Shown one piece after another: positions 8,354-16,206 of a DNA stretch of 34,810 nucleotides. Made by a program: the position numbers and the translations under genes. Source of the stretch: Sinorhizobium medicae (GTDB lineage Bacteria > Pseudomonadota > Alphaproteobacteria > Rhizobiales > Rhizobiaceae); contig NZ_VITA01000031.1 of the NCBI RefSeq assembly GCF_007827695.1, positions 1 to 34,810 on the forward strand, read 5' to 3'. The notes under the pieces were generated by a model. That model was not told the DNA's origin, made no database searches, and was given only the letters and a program-made list of their open reading frames with translations. Positions within the stretch are counted from its first letter, which is position 1; the number at the start of each line of letters is the position of its first letter.

Positions 8354-8887
8354 TCAGCTGAATTCCAGGCCCATTCGGGTAAGGTCGTCCCAGAGGCTTT
8401 CGGCAAAGCCGCGCAGCACGATGATCTCGAAGGCGTCCGAGCTGACACGGGTAATGTGGGCGGCGATGTGACCGATCAGCGTCACGGCGGATTGGCCGAC
8501 GGGGAAAGCGGACGAGTCGAGGTCGAGCGCCGTGCCTTTCGAAAGCGCGCGCTGCGCCATCTTCCCCTCGATCCGGATGCGGACCCGGCCGTGACTCTGA
8601 TCGACCCCGCTGGCGCGTGGTTCGAGAGCGGCAAAGAGGCCCTTCATTTCCTGATTCGGCATGGCCGCGTCGCGAACGATGAACCACTGATCGGGCGAAA
8701 CGGGACGCAAGGCGTGCGGATCCGAGCCGTTGAGACTGGCGAGAAGATGGGCGACGTCCTGCTCCCCCGGCCGAGCGAGAACGTGGATAATGGTGCCTTC
8801 CGGCAGGGTCGAAAGCCCGAACGTGGCGGAAGCGACCGGCTGCTTGCTGCCGAGGGCCGGGCGAAGCGTTGGACGGAATTCAGACAT
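8354..8887 (-). CDS. soxG: Sarcosine oxidase gamma subunit-like (MgdD-like)
   Basis: This 177-residue protein is the smallest-domain partner (gamma, GcvT-like fold) of heterotetrameric sarcosine oxidase and of N-methylglutamate dehydrogenase. I recognise it from its position after soxA and from family sequence such as the central VSPDQWFIV and the C-terminal RGFAESLWDDL. The ATG at 8887 lies inside the soxA end (8-base overlap, different frame), as usual for these tightly coupled operons. The longer open frame to 9037 is antisense-free but unsupported. The gamma subunit has no known catalytic residues and helps assemble the complex. It is last in the order soxB-soxD-soxA-soxG. Confidence 0.88.
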   Translation of the reverse strand: MSEFRPTLRPALGSKQPVASATFGLSTLPEGTIIHVLARPGEQDVAHLLASLNGSDPHALRPVSPDQWFIVRDAAMPNQEMKGLFAALEPRASGVDQSHGRVRIRIEGKMAQRALSKGTALDLDSSAFPVGQSAVTLIGHIAAHITRVSSDAFEIIVLRGFAESLWDDLTRMGLEFS

Positions 8888-11843
8888 GGAGCCTCTCGTT
8901 CTGAGGGTCGAAGAAAACCGGGTGGCACAGACGCGCAGGCGTGGATTCTCCGTGAAGGCCACTCCATACCAGCACCTCTTCGCCGTGGCGGCTCTGCCCG
9001 TTGTGGACGAGTGCCAGAGCAATGGTCGATCCGACATGCGGGGAGTAGGCGCTCGACGTTACATAGCCCTCGTCGTTCTCGAGCGTGGCTTCCGCTCCCT
9101 TGGCGAGAATATGCGAACCGCTGCGGAAAGAGTGCTTCGGATCGATCGGCACGACGCCCACGAGTTGCGGCCTGCCGGACGCGGCCAGCCCCTCGCGCTG
9201 GAGCATCGCCTTGCCGATGAAATCCAGCTTGGTGGCCGACACCATTTTACCGAAGCCCAGATCGGCCGGAACGACCGTGCCGTTGATCTCGTTGTGCGTC
9301 ACATGGCCCTTTTCGATGCGCAGGACGCTAAGCGTCTCGACGCCATAGGGCATGATACCGTGGTCCTTCCCCGCGTCCAGGAGCGCGTCGGCAACGCTTT
9401 CGCCGTAGCCGGCCGGCACCGCTATCTCGTAGGCGAGCTCACCGGAGAATGAAATTCGAAACAGGCAGCCGTGAAGGGCGCCGCCGAACAGCGAGACCTC
9501 CTTCGCTGCGAGAAACGGGAAGGCTGCGTCGGATATGTCGTCGTCGACGATCTTCTGCAGGATCATGCGCGCCTTTGGTCCGGCAACAGCCATCTGCGCC
9601 CATTGGTCGGTGACGGAGGCGAGGCGGACGTCGAGTTCGGGCCAGAGGACCTGCGCGCAGAACTCGAGATGGTTCATGACGCCGGCCGCATAGGCGGTGG
9701 TCGTCGTCATGAAAAAGCGATTCTCGGCGAGGCGACTCGTCGTGCCGTCGTCGTAAATGAAGCCGTCTTCGCGCAGCATGAGCCCGTAGCGGGCCTTTCC
9801 GACCGGCAGTTTGAGGAAGGCGTTGCAATATACGCGGTTGAGGAATTCGGCGGCGTCGCTTCCGGATAACTCGATCTTGCCGAGCATCGAGACGTCGCAA
9901 AGTCCGGCATTCTTGCGAACGTTCAGCACTTCTCGCTCGACGCTCTCCCGCCAGCTCCGTTCACCGCTTTTCGGAAACCAGGCGGAGCGATACCAGAGAC
10001 CCGTCTCGACGAAGACGGCGCCGTGCTTTTTCGCCCAGTCATGGAGGGGGGACTTGCGGACCGGCTGGAAATGATGTCCCGCATGTGCGCCGGTCAGCGC
10101 ACCGAAGGACACCGGCGTATAGAAAGGGCGGAACGTCGTCGTCCCGACCTCGGCAGGCGAGACGCCGCGTGCTTTGGCGATCAGTCCGATTGCATTCACG
10201 TTGGAAAGCTTGCCCTGGTCCGTCGCCATGCCGGTGGTGGTGTATCGTTTGGCAAGCTCGACATGTCCATAGCCTTCGCGGACGGCCAGCCCGATATCCT
10301 TGAGATGAACGTCGTTCTGGAAATCGATGAAGGCTTTGTCCTTGACGCCAGGGATCGACCACAGTGGATTTGAAGAATATGCAGCGTCGTCTCCCTCGAC
10401 CTTCGGAAGGTCCATCGGCGGGCACCGCAGGCCGACGCCCTCGAGGGCAGCCTGAGCTTGGGCAATGCCTTCTCCGAGGCAGGCCGCGAGCCCCGAAGTC
10501 GCTGCTGCGCCGCCGGCAACCTCGAGGCCGTTCAAGCTCCCAGGTGCGAGAAAGGCGGTTTTTTCCGCCGACCAGACGGGCCTGCCGCCCCGGTGGCAGG
10601 CAAGATGGATGATCGGGTCGAAACCACCCGCCATTGCGAGCGCATCGACCGCGATCGACTCCGTCCGATCGCCGCGATGGACCTCGATCGCAGAGATTGC
10701 CTTGCGGCCCGTTACGCCGCAAACGACAGCTTCCCGGATCAGGCGCGCTTTGCCGCGATAGTCCACGCCTGCGGCCGGGCGGCTGTCGACTATGGCAGCA
10801 ACGTCGACGCCCGCCGCCTCTAGATCGCGTGCAAGGGTATAGCCGCTGTCGTTGGTGGTGAAGATCGCGGTCGCCCGGCCCGGAGCGACTCCGTATCGAT
10901 TGAGGTAGGCGCGCATCGCACTTGCCATCATAACGCCCGGACGATCGTTGCCGCCGAAGACGAGCGGGCGTTCTTCCGCGCCGCTCGCAAGCAGGGCCTT
11001 TTTGGTGGCGATGCGCCATAGCCGCTCGACCGGCAGGGAGGGCACCGGCTCCCGCACATGTTTCTGTACCCGTTCGACGGCCCCGAAAACATTGCCGTCG
11101 TACCAACCGAAGGCGGTGGTGCGCATCATGAACCGGACATTCGGCATCGAGCGCAATTCATCGCTTGTGTCACGGGCGAATTGAGCGGCCGCTTTGCCGT
11201 CGATCATCGCCGTCTCGAACAGCAGCGACCCGCCGGGGAGCGAGCCCTCATCCAGGAGAATGACCCGGGCACCGGCGCGGCCGGCGGTAAGCGCCGCGGC
11301 AAGTCCCGTCGGGCCGGCGCCGATGACGAGCAGGTCGCAATGCGCCCAGCTCTTCTCATAGGCGTCGGGGTCTGCCTCGTAGCTTGCCTTGCCGAGGCCG
11401 GCCGCCTTGCGGATGATCGGCTCGTAGAGCTTCTCCCAGAGCGGCGCCGGCCACATGAAAGTCTTGTAGTAGAAGCCGGCGCCGAGAAAGGGCGACAGGA
11501 TACCGTTCAATGCACCCAGGTCGAAATCGAGCGAGGGCCAGCGGTTCTGGCTCTGTGCCTCGAGACCCTCGTAGAGCTCCTGCATCGTCGCGCGCGTATT
11601 CGGCTCGGTCCGGCCGCCATGGCCAATGGTGACGAGTGCGTTCGGTTCGGCGGCTCCCGCGGTCAAAATTCCACGAGGCCGGTGATATTTGAAGCTGCGG
11701 CCGACGAGCATCCGTCCGTTGGCGAGCAGCGCCGAGGCGAGCGTGTCGCCCTGAAGGCCCTGCATCGGCTTTCCGTCGAAGGTAAAGGAGACGGGTGTGT
11801 CTCGGCTGACAAGACCAAGGTTCGGAAGGCGATAGGAGCTCAT
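8880..11843 (-). CDS. soxA: Sarcosine oxidase alpha subunit-like (MgdC-like)
   Basis: This is the large subunit (987 residues, the usual length) of a cytoplasmic heterotetrameric N-methyl amino acid dehydrogenase/oxidase. A ferredoxin-fold domain (about 15-100) comes first. A FAD/NAD-binding domain with GAGPTG at 175-180 follows, and the C-terminal 370 or so residues form a GcvT-like aminomethyltransferase domain that passes the methyl group to tetrahydrofolate. The start at 11843 has GGAGCG upstream, and its ATG overlaps the soxD stop (ATGA). Sarcosine and N-methylglutamate enzymes share this architecture. The glx/glnT neighbours favour N-methylglutamate, but the sequence alone does not decide the substrate. 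Confidence 0.92.
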   Translation of the reverse strand: MSSYRLPNLGLVSRDTPVSFTFDGKPMQGLQGDTLASALLANGRMLVGRSFKYHRPRGILTAGAAEPNALVTIGHGGRTEPNTRATMQELYEGLEAQSQNRWPSLDFDLGALNGILSPFLGAGFYYKTFMWPAPLWEKLYEPIIRKAAGLGKASYEADPDAYEKSWAHCDLLVIGAGPTGLAAALTAGRAGARVILLDEGSLPGGSLLFETAMIDGKAAAQFARDTSDELRSMPNVRFMMRTTAFGWYDGNVFGAVERVQKHVREPVPSLPVERLWRIATKKALLASGAEERPLVFGGNDRPGVMMASAMRAYLNRYGVAPGRATAIFTTNDSGYTLARDLEAAGVDVAAIVDSRPAAGVDYRGKARLIREAVVCGVTGRKAISAIEVHRGDRTESIAVDALAMAGGFDPIIHLACHRGGRPVWSAEKTAFLAPGSLNGLEVAGGAAATSGLAACLGEGIAQAQAALEGVGLRCPPMDLPKVEGDDAAYSSNPLWSIPGVKDKAFIDFQNDVHLKDIGLAVREGYGHVELAKRYTTTGMATDQGKLSNVNAIGLIAKARGVSPAEVGTTTFRPFYTPVSFGALTGAHAGHHFQPVRKSPLHDWAKKHGAVFVETGLWYRSAWFPKSGERSWRESVEREVLNVRKNAGLCDVSMLGKIELSGSDAAEFLNRVYCNAFLKLPVGKARYGLMLREDGFIYDDGTTSRLAENRFFMTTTTAYAAGVMNHLEFCAQVLWPELDVRLASVTDQWAQMAVAGPKARMILQKIVDDDISDAAFPFLAAKEVSLFGGALHGCLFRISFSGELAYEIAVPAGYGESVADALLDAGKDHGIMPYGVETLSVLRIEKGHVTHNEINGTVVPADLGFGKMVSATKLDFIGKAMLQREGLAASGRPQLVGVVPIDPKHSFRSGSHILAKGAEATLENDEGYVTSSAYSPHVGSTIALALVHNGQSRHGEEVLVWSGLHGESTPARLCHPVFFDPQNERLHV

Positions 11844-12118
11844 TTGCGTCGCTCCGATCGAGAGCCGTCGGTCGCATCGCGACACGCGGCGACCTCATGT
11901 GTCAGGGTATCCCGCATGACAACGAGCCAGCGCCGGCACCCGGAAGTGTGGTGCCAGTATTCCTCATAGGCGCCACGCGGATTGTCGCGCAGGTAAACGT
12001 AGTCGAACCAATTTTCGGAATCCGCGTCGGCTCCGGGACGCGAGAGGGCGGCACCCTTGATCGTGAATTCTTCTTTGGGTCTTCGCCCGCAATTCGGGCA
12101 GGGCACGAGACTTGCCAT
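11840..12118 (-). CDS. soxD: Sarcosine oxidase delta subunit-like, zinc-binding (MgdB-like)
   Basis: This 92-residue delta subunit binds zinc through CPNC (Cys7 and Cys10) and a second site in HHTSGC (His56/His57 and Cys61), matching the Cys3His ligand set known for this family. Sequence between these sites (WFDYVYLRDNPRG) is typical of the family. It sits between soxB and soxA, 26 bases after soxB, and its stop overlaps the soxA start codon. It has a structural role in the tetramer. Confidence 0.9.
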   Translation of the reverse strand: MASLVPCPNCGRRPKEEFTIKGAALSRPGADADSENWFDYVYLRDNPRGAYEEYWHHTSGCRRWLVVMRDTLTHEVAACRDATDGSRSERRK

Positions 12119-12144
12119 TTCGAAATTTTCCTTGGTCCGCGAAA

Positions 12145-13395
12145 TCAGTGAAGGTTCGGCTGAGCGCCTTGGCCTTTTTCATCAAGGAGGTAGCCTCGCT
12201 CGAAACGGTCGAGACGAAACGCTGCGGCTGTCTTTTGCGGCGCGCCTCGGGCGAGGAGATGTGCGAAGCAGAATCCTGAGGCAGGGGTCGCCTTGAACCC
12301 GCCATAGCACCAGCCGGCATTCAGATAGAGATTGTCGATCGGCGTGCGGTCGATGATCGGCGAGCCGTCCATGCTCATATCCATGATACCGCCCCAGGAG
12401 CGCAGCACCCGCACCCGCGACAATGCCGGAATCATGGCCTTTCCGGCCTCCGCCACATGCTCGACGGTCGCCAGGTTGCCGCGCTGAGCGTAGGAATTAT
12501 AGCCGTCGAGATCGCCGCCAAAGACGAGGCCGCCCTTGTCCGATTGTGAAACGTAGAAATGTCCGGCTCCGAAAGTGACCACCCCGTCAATGAACGGTTT
12601 CAGCCCCTCCGACACGAAGGCCTGAAGCACGTGACTCTCGATCGGCAGGCGCAATCCCGCCAGTTCGGCGACCTTCGAGGAATTTCCGGCCGCCGCCAGG
12701 GCGAGCTTTCCGCAGCCGATGAAGCCGCGGCTGGTCTCGACGCCGGTGACTCGCCCGTCTTCTCGCCTGATCCCGGTCACTTCGCAATTCTGGATGATAT
12801 CGACCCCGCGGCTGTCGGCGCCGCGGGCATATCCCCAGGCGACGGCGTCGTGGCGCACGGTACCGCCGCGGCGCTGCAGGAGCCCGCCCTGGATGGGGAA
12901 GCGGGCATTGTCGAAATCGAGAAAGGGCAGCATCCGGCGTACGGCCGCCCGATCGAGGAGTTCTGCGTCTACCCCGTGAAGCCGCATCGCATTGCCGCGG
13001 CGCGTGTAGGCATCGCGCTGAGCGTCCGAATGATAGAGATTGAGAACGCCGCGCTGCGAGACCATCGCATTGAAATTAAAATCCTGCTCCAGCCCCTCCC
13101 ATAGCTGCATGGAGAGCTCGTAAAATGGATTGTTCCCGGGGAGCAGGTAGTTCGAGCGAATGATCGTCGTGTTGCGGCCGACATTGCCCGAACCGACATA
13201 ATTCTTTTCCAGCACCGCGACATTGGTGACGCCGAATTCCTTGGCAAGGTAATAGGCAGTCGCGAGGCCATGGCCACCGCCGCCGACGATGATCACGTCG
13301 TAATGTGGCTTCGGGTCTGGCTGGCGCCATGCCGGCGTCCAGTTCCGGTTGCCGCGCAGGCCATTGAGGAGGATGGAAAGGGCAGAGTAGCGCAT
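12145..13395 (-). CDS. soxB: Sarcosine oxidase beta subunit-like (MgdA-like)
   Basis: This is the catalytic flavoprotein subunit of 416 residues. The dinucleotide-binding motif GGGGHG is at 38-43. The motif GGTVRHDAVAWG contains His182, which by motif matches the histidine carrying covalent FMN in characterised sarcosine oxidases. Near the C-terminus, WCYGGFKATPASG is a family hallmark. The start at 13395 gives the standard N-terminus (MRYSALS); the frame stays open upstream to 13548 but would cross the divergent glxA promoter region. The Shine-Dalgarno GAGG lies in the arm of a GCCGCC/GGCGGC hairpin (13400-13426). It is the first gene of soxBDAG. It oxidises an N-methyl group at the FAD site, probably of N-methylglutamate and/or sarcosine. 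Confidence 0.92.
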   Translation of the reverse strand: MRYSALSILLNGLRGNRNWTPAWRQPDPKPHYDVIIVGGGGHGLATAYYLAKEFGVTNVAVLEKNYVGSGNVGRNTTIIRSNYLLPGNNPFYELSMQLWEGLEQDFNFNAMVSQRGVLNLYHSDAQRDAYTRRGNAMRLHGVDAELLDRAAVRRMLPFLDFDNARFPIQGGLLQRRGGTVRHDAVAWGYARGADSRGVDIIQNCEVTGIRREDGRVTGVETSRGFIGCGKLALAAAGNSSKVAELAGLRLPIESHVLQAFVSEGLKPFIDGVVTFGAGHFYVSQSDKGGLVFGGDLDGYNSYAQRGNLATVEHVAEAGKAMIPALSRVRVLRSWGGIMDMSMDGSPIIDRTPIDNLYLNAGWCYGGFKATPASGFCFAHLLARGAPQKTAAAFRLDRFERGYLLDEKGQGAQPNLH

Positions 13396-13399
13396 GGAT

Positions 13400-13426
13400 G
13401 CCGCCTCATGAGAAATCCGTGGCGGC
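13400..13426 (-). promoter_or_regulatory. Hairpin over the soxB ribosome binding site
   Basis: GCCGCC (13400-13405) and GGCGGC (13421-13426) are perfectly complementary and flank a 15-base loop. In the soxB mRNA the 3' arm overlaps the Shine-Dalgarno (GAGG) and ends 4 bases before the start codon. Folding would therefore limit soxB translation. Whether it is regulatory is inference. Confidence 0.45.
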
Positions 13427-13436
13427 AAGGTAACAT

Positions 13437-13464
13437 CTGATTCATTCAGCGAGTTGCAAGCTCG
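13437..13464. promoter_or_regulatory. Divergent soxB/glxA control region
   Basis: The 94-base gap between soxB and glxA holds an inverted repeat CTGA-TTCAT-TCAG (13437-13449) and CGAG/CTCG arms (13450-13453 and 13461-13464) around the palindrome TTGCAA. TTGCAA can act as a -35 in either direction, with weak -10 candidates. These are plausible targets for GlxA, which is encoded alongside. Confidence 0.35.
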
Positions 13465-13489
13465 GGTCCTTCTCCTGTAGGAATCGGAC

Positions 13490-14464
13490 ATGACGACATC
13501 TTCCGACAGCAGGAACGTCCAGCGGGTCGGCTTTCTGCTGGTGCGCAATTTTGCACTGATGAGCTACGCAGCGGCGACGGAGCCGCTGCGTGCGGCCAAC
13601 CTTCTGGCCGCTCGCCCGCTCTATCAGGTCTTTCCGCTTGCACAGGGGGGAGGGACCGTCACTTCGTCGTCCGGCGTTTCAATCGATTGCGCCGATCTGG
13701 AGAGCGATGGAGAAACCTGCCACACCCTCTTCGTCTGCGCGGGCGGCGAGCCCACCGACTGGGCGGACACGTCCGCCGCGCATACGGCGCTCCGGCGCCT
13801 GTCGCGCCTGGGGATTAGGATCGGGGGCATATCCAGCGGGGCGTTCGTGCTCGCCGCCGCGGGTCTTCTCGACAACAACGACTTCACCATTCATTGGGAA
13901 CACGCGCCCGCGCTTAAGGAAGCATTTCCCCATCTCAATCCCCGACATGCGCGTTTCGTGCTCGATGGCGCGATTGCCACGTGCGGCGGCGGTGTTGCGC
14001 CGCTCGACATGATGCATGCGATGATCGCCGAGCGGCTGGGAACCGATTTCGCCCGCCGGGTCAGCGACTGGTATCTGCACGCGGCCGTGGCTGAGCCGAC
14101 CGCGCCGCAACGCGGTTCGGTCGCGGAGCGGTTCGGTACCAATCATCCTGCCCTGCTTGCCGTGCTCGAGAAGATGGAAACGGCGATCGAACGGCCACTT
14201 GGCCGAACCGCCATGGCGCGGTTGGCCGGGGTGAGCCCGAGGCATCTTGACCGGCTGTTCAAGGAGCATCGCGGAGCCGGGTTTCTCGACACTTACCGGG
14301 AGATCCGGCTCCGCCACGCCCGAAGGCTCCTGCAGCAAAGCCCGCTCTCCATCGCGGAGATCGCCTATGCCACCGGCTTTTCCAGCCCCGCACATTTTTC
14401 GAACGCGTTCAAAGACCTGTTTTCCGAGACGCCCGGCAGCTTGCGCCGCCGCAGAGGAGCCTGA
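13490..14464 (+). CDS. glxA: GlxA-family regulator (DJ-1/PfpI plus AraC HTH)
   Basis: This transcription factor of 324 residues has an N-terminal DJ-1/PfpI-like sensor domain (about 12-185) and a C-terminal AraC-type double helix-turn-helix (about 225-322). The latter shows LAGVSPRHLDRLFK and IAYATGFSSPAHFSNAFK. At the position of the DJ-1 nucleophile the sequence is GGISSGAF, so the catalytic Cys is replaced by Ser and the domain senses rather than catalyses. The architecture is that of GbdR and SouR, which sense dimethylglycine and sarcosine in Pseudomonas (established knowledge). The gene diverges from soxBDAG and precedes glxBCD-glnT. I infer that it activates one or both operons in response to a methylated amine or amino acid. 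Confidence 0.9.
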   Translation: MTTSSDSRNVQRVGFLLVRNFALMSYAAATEPLRAANLLAARPLYQVFPLAQGGGTVTSSSGVSIDCADLESDGETCHTLFVCAGGEPTDWADTSAAHTALRRLSRLGIRIGGISSGAFVLAAAGLLDNNDFTIHWEHAPALKEAFPHLNPRHARFVLDGAIATCGGGVAPLDMMHAMIAERLGTDFARRVSDWYLHAAVAEPTAPQRGSVAERFGTNHPALLAVLEKMETAIERPLGRTAMARLAGVSPRHLDRLFKEHRGAGFLDTYREIRLRHARRLLQQSPLSIAEIAYATGFSSPAHFSNAFKDLFSETPGSLRRRRGA

Positions 14465-14484
14465 TCTCCTGTATTGCCTATGAA

Positions 14485-14533
14485 GAAAAAAATATTCTCC
14501 TGAGTTGATCGACCTGCGACCTCGTGGTACCAC
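14485..14533 (+). promoter_or_regulatory. glxB promoter with AATATT box
   Basis: An AT-rich box (GAAAAAAATATTCTCC, 14485-14500) lies just upstream of a possible -35 TTGATC (14505-14510) with a weak -10 TACCAC (14528-14533) 17 bases on. The block from AATATT through CCTG, TTGAT and GACC matches the region in front of purU (34336-34364) beyond what is expected by chance. The box is probably a shared regulator site. The promoter call is tentative. Confidence 0.5.
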
Positions 14534-14563
14534 TGAGCATGTATGAATGGAGGGACTGCGAGA

Positions 14564-15469
14564 ATGTGCGGCATTGTTGGTTTGTTCTTGAAAGACAGCA
14601 GGCTCGAGCCGCAGCTGGGTCAGCTTCTTTCTGACATGTTGATCACCATGACGGACCGGGGGCCGGATTCGGCCGGGCTCGCCATTTACGGCTCGGCCAC
14701 CGACGGGAAAGCGAAGGTGACGATCCAGTCGGCAAAGCCCGATATCGATTTCTCGGATCTTGAACGCGATCTTGCCGAAGCAGGTCTGCCGGCACGCGTC
14801 GCCGTCAAAAGCACCCATGCCGTCGTGGCGGTTGCGGGGGCCAGACTTGCGGATGTGCGTGCCGTTCTCGCCGCCATTCGCCCTGACGTGCGCATCATGG
14901 GTGCTGGCGACAGCGTTGAAATTTATAAGGAAGTCGGCCTGCCGAAGGATGTCGTCGCCCGCTTCGACGTCCGCTCGATGAGCGGTTCGCACGGCATCGG
15001 CCACACCCGTATGGCTACGGAATCGGCCGTGACGACACTTGGTGCTCACCCGTTCTCGACCGGATCGGACCAGTGCCTTGTGCATAACGGATCGTTGTCG
15101 AACCACAACAATCTGCGCCGGGAATTGATCCGTGAAGGAATTGCCTTCGAGACGCAGAACGACACCGAGGTCGCTGCCGCCTATCTCACGGCAGAAATGG
15201 CCAAGGGCAAGGACCTCGGGCAGGCCCTGACCGGTGCACTCGACGACCTCGATGGCTTCTTTACCTTCGTCGTCGGCACCAAGTCGGGCTTCGGCGTCGT
15301 GCGGGACCCGATCGCCTGCAAGCCGGCGGTCATGGCTGAAACGGACCGCTATGTCGCATTCGGCTCCGAATACCGGGCACTCGTCAACCTGCCGGACATC
15401 GAGAGCGCGCGCATCTGGGAGCCGGAGCCTGCGACCGTCTACTTCTGGGATCATCAGAAGGCCGCCTGA
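14564..15469 (+). CDS. glxB: Glutamine amidotransferase domain protein (MgsA-like)
   Basis: This 301-residue protein is equivalent to the N-terminal class II (Ntn) amidotransferase domain of glutamate synthase. The start at 14564 is fixed by function: it yields MCGIVGLF, where Cys2 becomes the N-terminal nucleophile. The frame opens 7 codons earlier, but those would block it. GGAGGG lies about 10 bases upstream. It is followed by glxC and glxD, so the three proteins together rebuild GltB in pieces. In the N-methylglutamate pathway the homologous MgsA works with MgsB and MgsC to make N-methylglutamate. The glxBCD names come from Sinorhizobium; the pathway assignment here is inferred from the neighbours. 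Confidence 0.9.
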   Translation: MCGIVGLFLKDSRLEPQLGQLLSDMLITMTDRGPDSAGLAIYGSATDGKAKVTIQSAKPDIDFSDLERDLAEAGLPARVAVKSTHAVVAVAGARLADVRAVLAAIRPDVRIMGAGDSVEIYKEVGLPKDVVARFDVRSMSGSHGIGHTRMATESAVTTLGAHPFSTGSDQCLVHNGSLSNHNNLRRELIREGIAFETQNDTEVAAAYLTAEMAKGKDLGQALTGALDDLDGFFTFVVGTKSGFGVVRDPIACKPAVMAETDRYVAFGSEYRALVNLPDIESARIWEPEPATVYFWDHQKAA

Positions 15470-15504
15470 CGGGTGTTCCGCCCCTTTCCGAGGATTATTC
15501 AAAC

Positions 15505-16191
15505 ATGCCAGTGATCGATCTCGCCACCACGCCGCTGCGTGAACTCAACAGCGCCCTCCATAATATTCAGAAGGGCTCAAACGACCTGTCCTACGAAGTC
15601 GCCAATCCTCGCGGCAGTCATGCCGTTGCCGTCGGGGTAAGCGGCCCCGTACTGGTCGATGTGAACGGCTCCGTCGGCTACTACTGCGCCGGCATGAACG
15701 ACGGCGGAACGATCACGGTCCATGGCTCGGCAGGCCCTGGTGTCGCGGAAAACATGATGTCCGGCAAGGTCGTCATCGAAGGCGACGCCAGCCAGTATGC
15801 CGGCGCGACAGGCCGCGGTGGCCTGCTCGTGATAAAGGGCAACGCGGCGTCGCGCTGCGGCATTTCCATGAAAGGCATCGATATCGTCGTTCACGGGAAT
15901 ATCGGCCATATGTCGGCTTTCATGGGTCAGTCGGGCCATCTCGTCGTGCTCGGCGACGCGGGCGATGCACTGGGCGACAGCCTCTACGAAGCCAAGCTCT
16001 TCGTGCGCGGCACCGTCAAAAGCCTGGGCGCCGATTGCATCGAGAAGGAGATGCGGCCGGAGCACCTGCAAAAGCTCGCCGAGCTTCTGGAAAAGGCCGG
16101 CGTCAAGGATGTCCGCCCGGAAGAGTTCAAGCGCTACGGCTCGGCCCGCAAGCTCTACAATTTCAACATCGACAACGCAGACGCGTATTAA
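15505..16191 (+). CDS. glxC: GXGXG-domain protein, GltB C-terminal-like (MgsB-like)
   Basis: This 228-residue protein is built on the right-handed beta-helix of the glutamate synthase C-terminal (GXGXG) domain. Repeated turns of the form G-x-V-x-G are visible at about residues 50-170 (for example GGTITVHGSAGPG, GLLVIKGNA, HLVVLGDAGD). It has a structural or channelling role between the amidotransferase GlxB and the FMN synthase GlxD. It lies 35 bases after glxB and 15 bases before glxD in one operon. AGGA is present upstream of the ATG at 15505. The similar FwdC-type repeat is a distant relative, but the context excludes formylmethanofuran dehydrogenase. Confidence 0.9.
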   Translation: MPVIDLATTPLRELNSALHNIQKGSNDLSYEVANPRGSHAVAVGVSGPVLVDVNGSVGYYCAGMNDGGTITVHGSAGPGVAENMMSGKVVIEGDASQYAGATGRGGLLVIKGNAASRCGISMKGIDIVVHGNIGHMSAFMGQSGHLVVLGDAGDALGDSLYEAKLFVRGTVKSLGADCIEKEMRPEHLQKLAELLEKAGVKDVRPEEFKRYGSARKLYNFNIDNADAY

Positions 16192-16206
16192 AGGCAAGGG
16201 ACCAGT

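Noticed and set aside
13679..15502. 607-codon antisense frame opposite glxA and glxB
   Set aside because: Both sense genes carry clear domains and catalytic or HTH motifs. The antisense product is low-complexity and Arg/His/Gly-rich.
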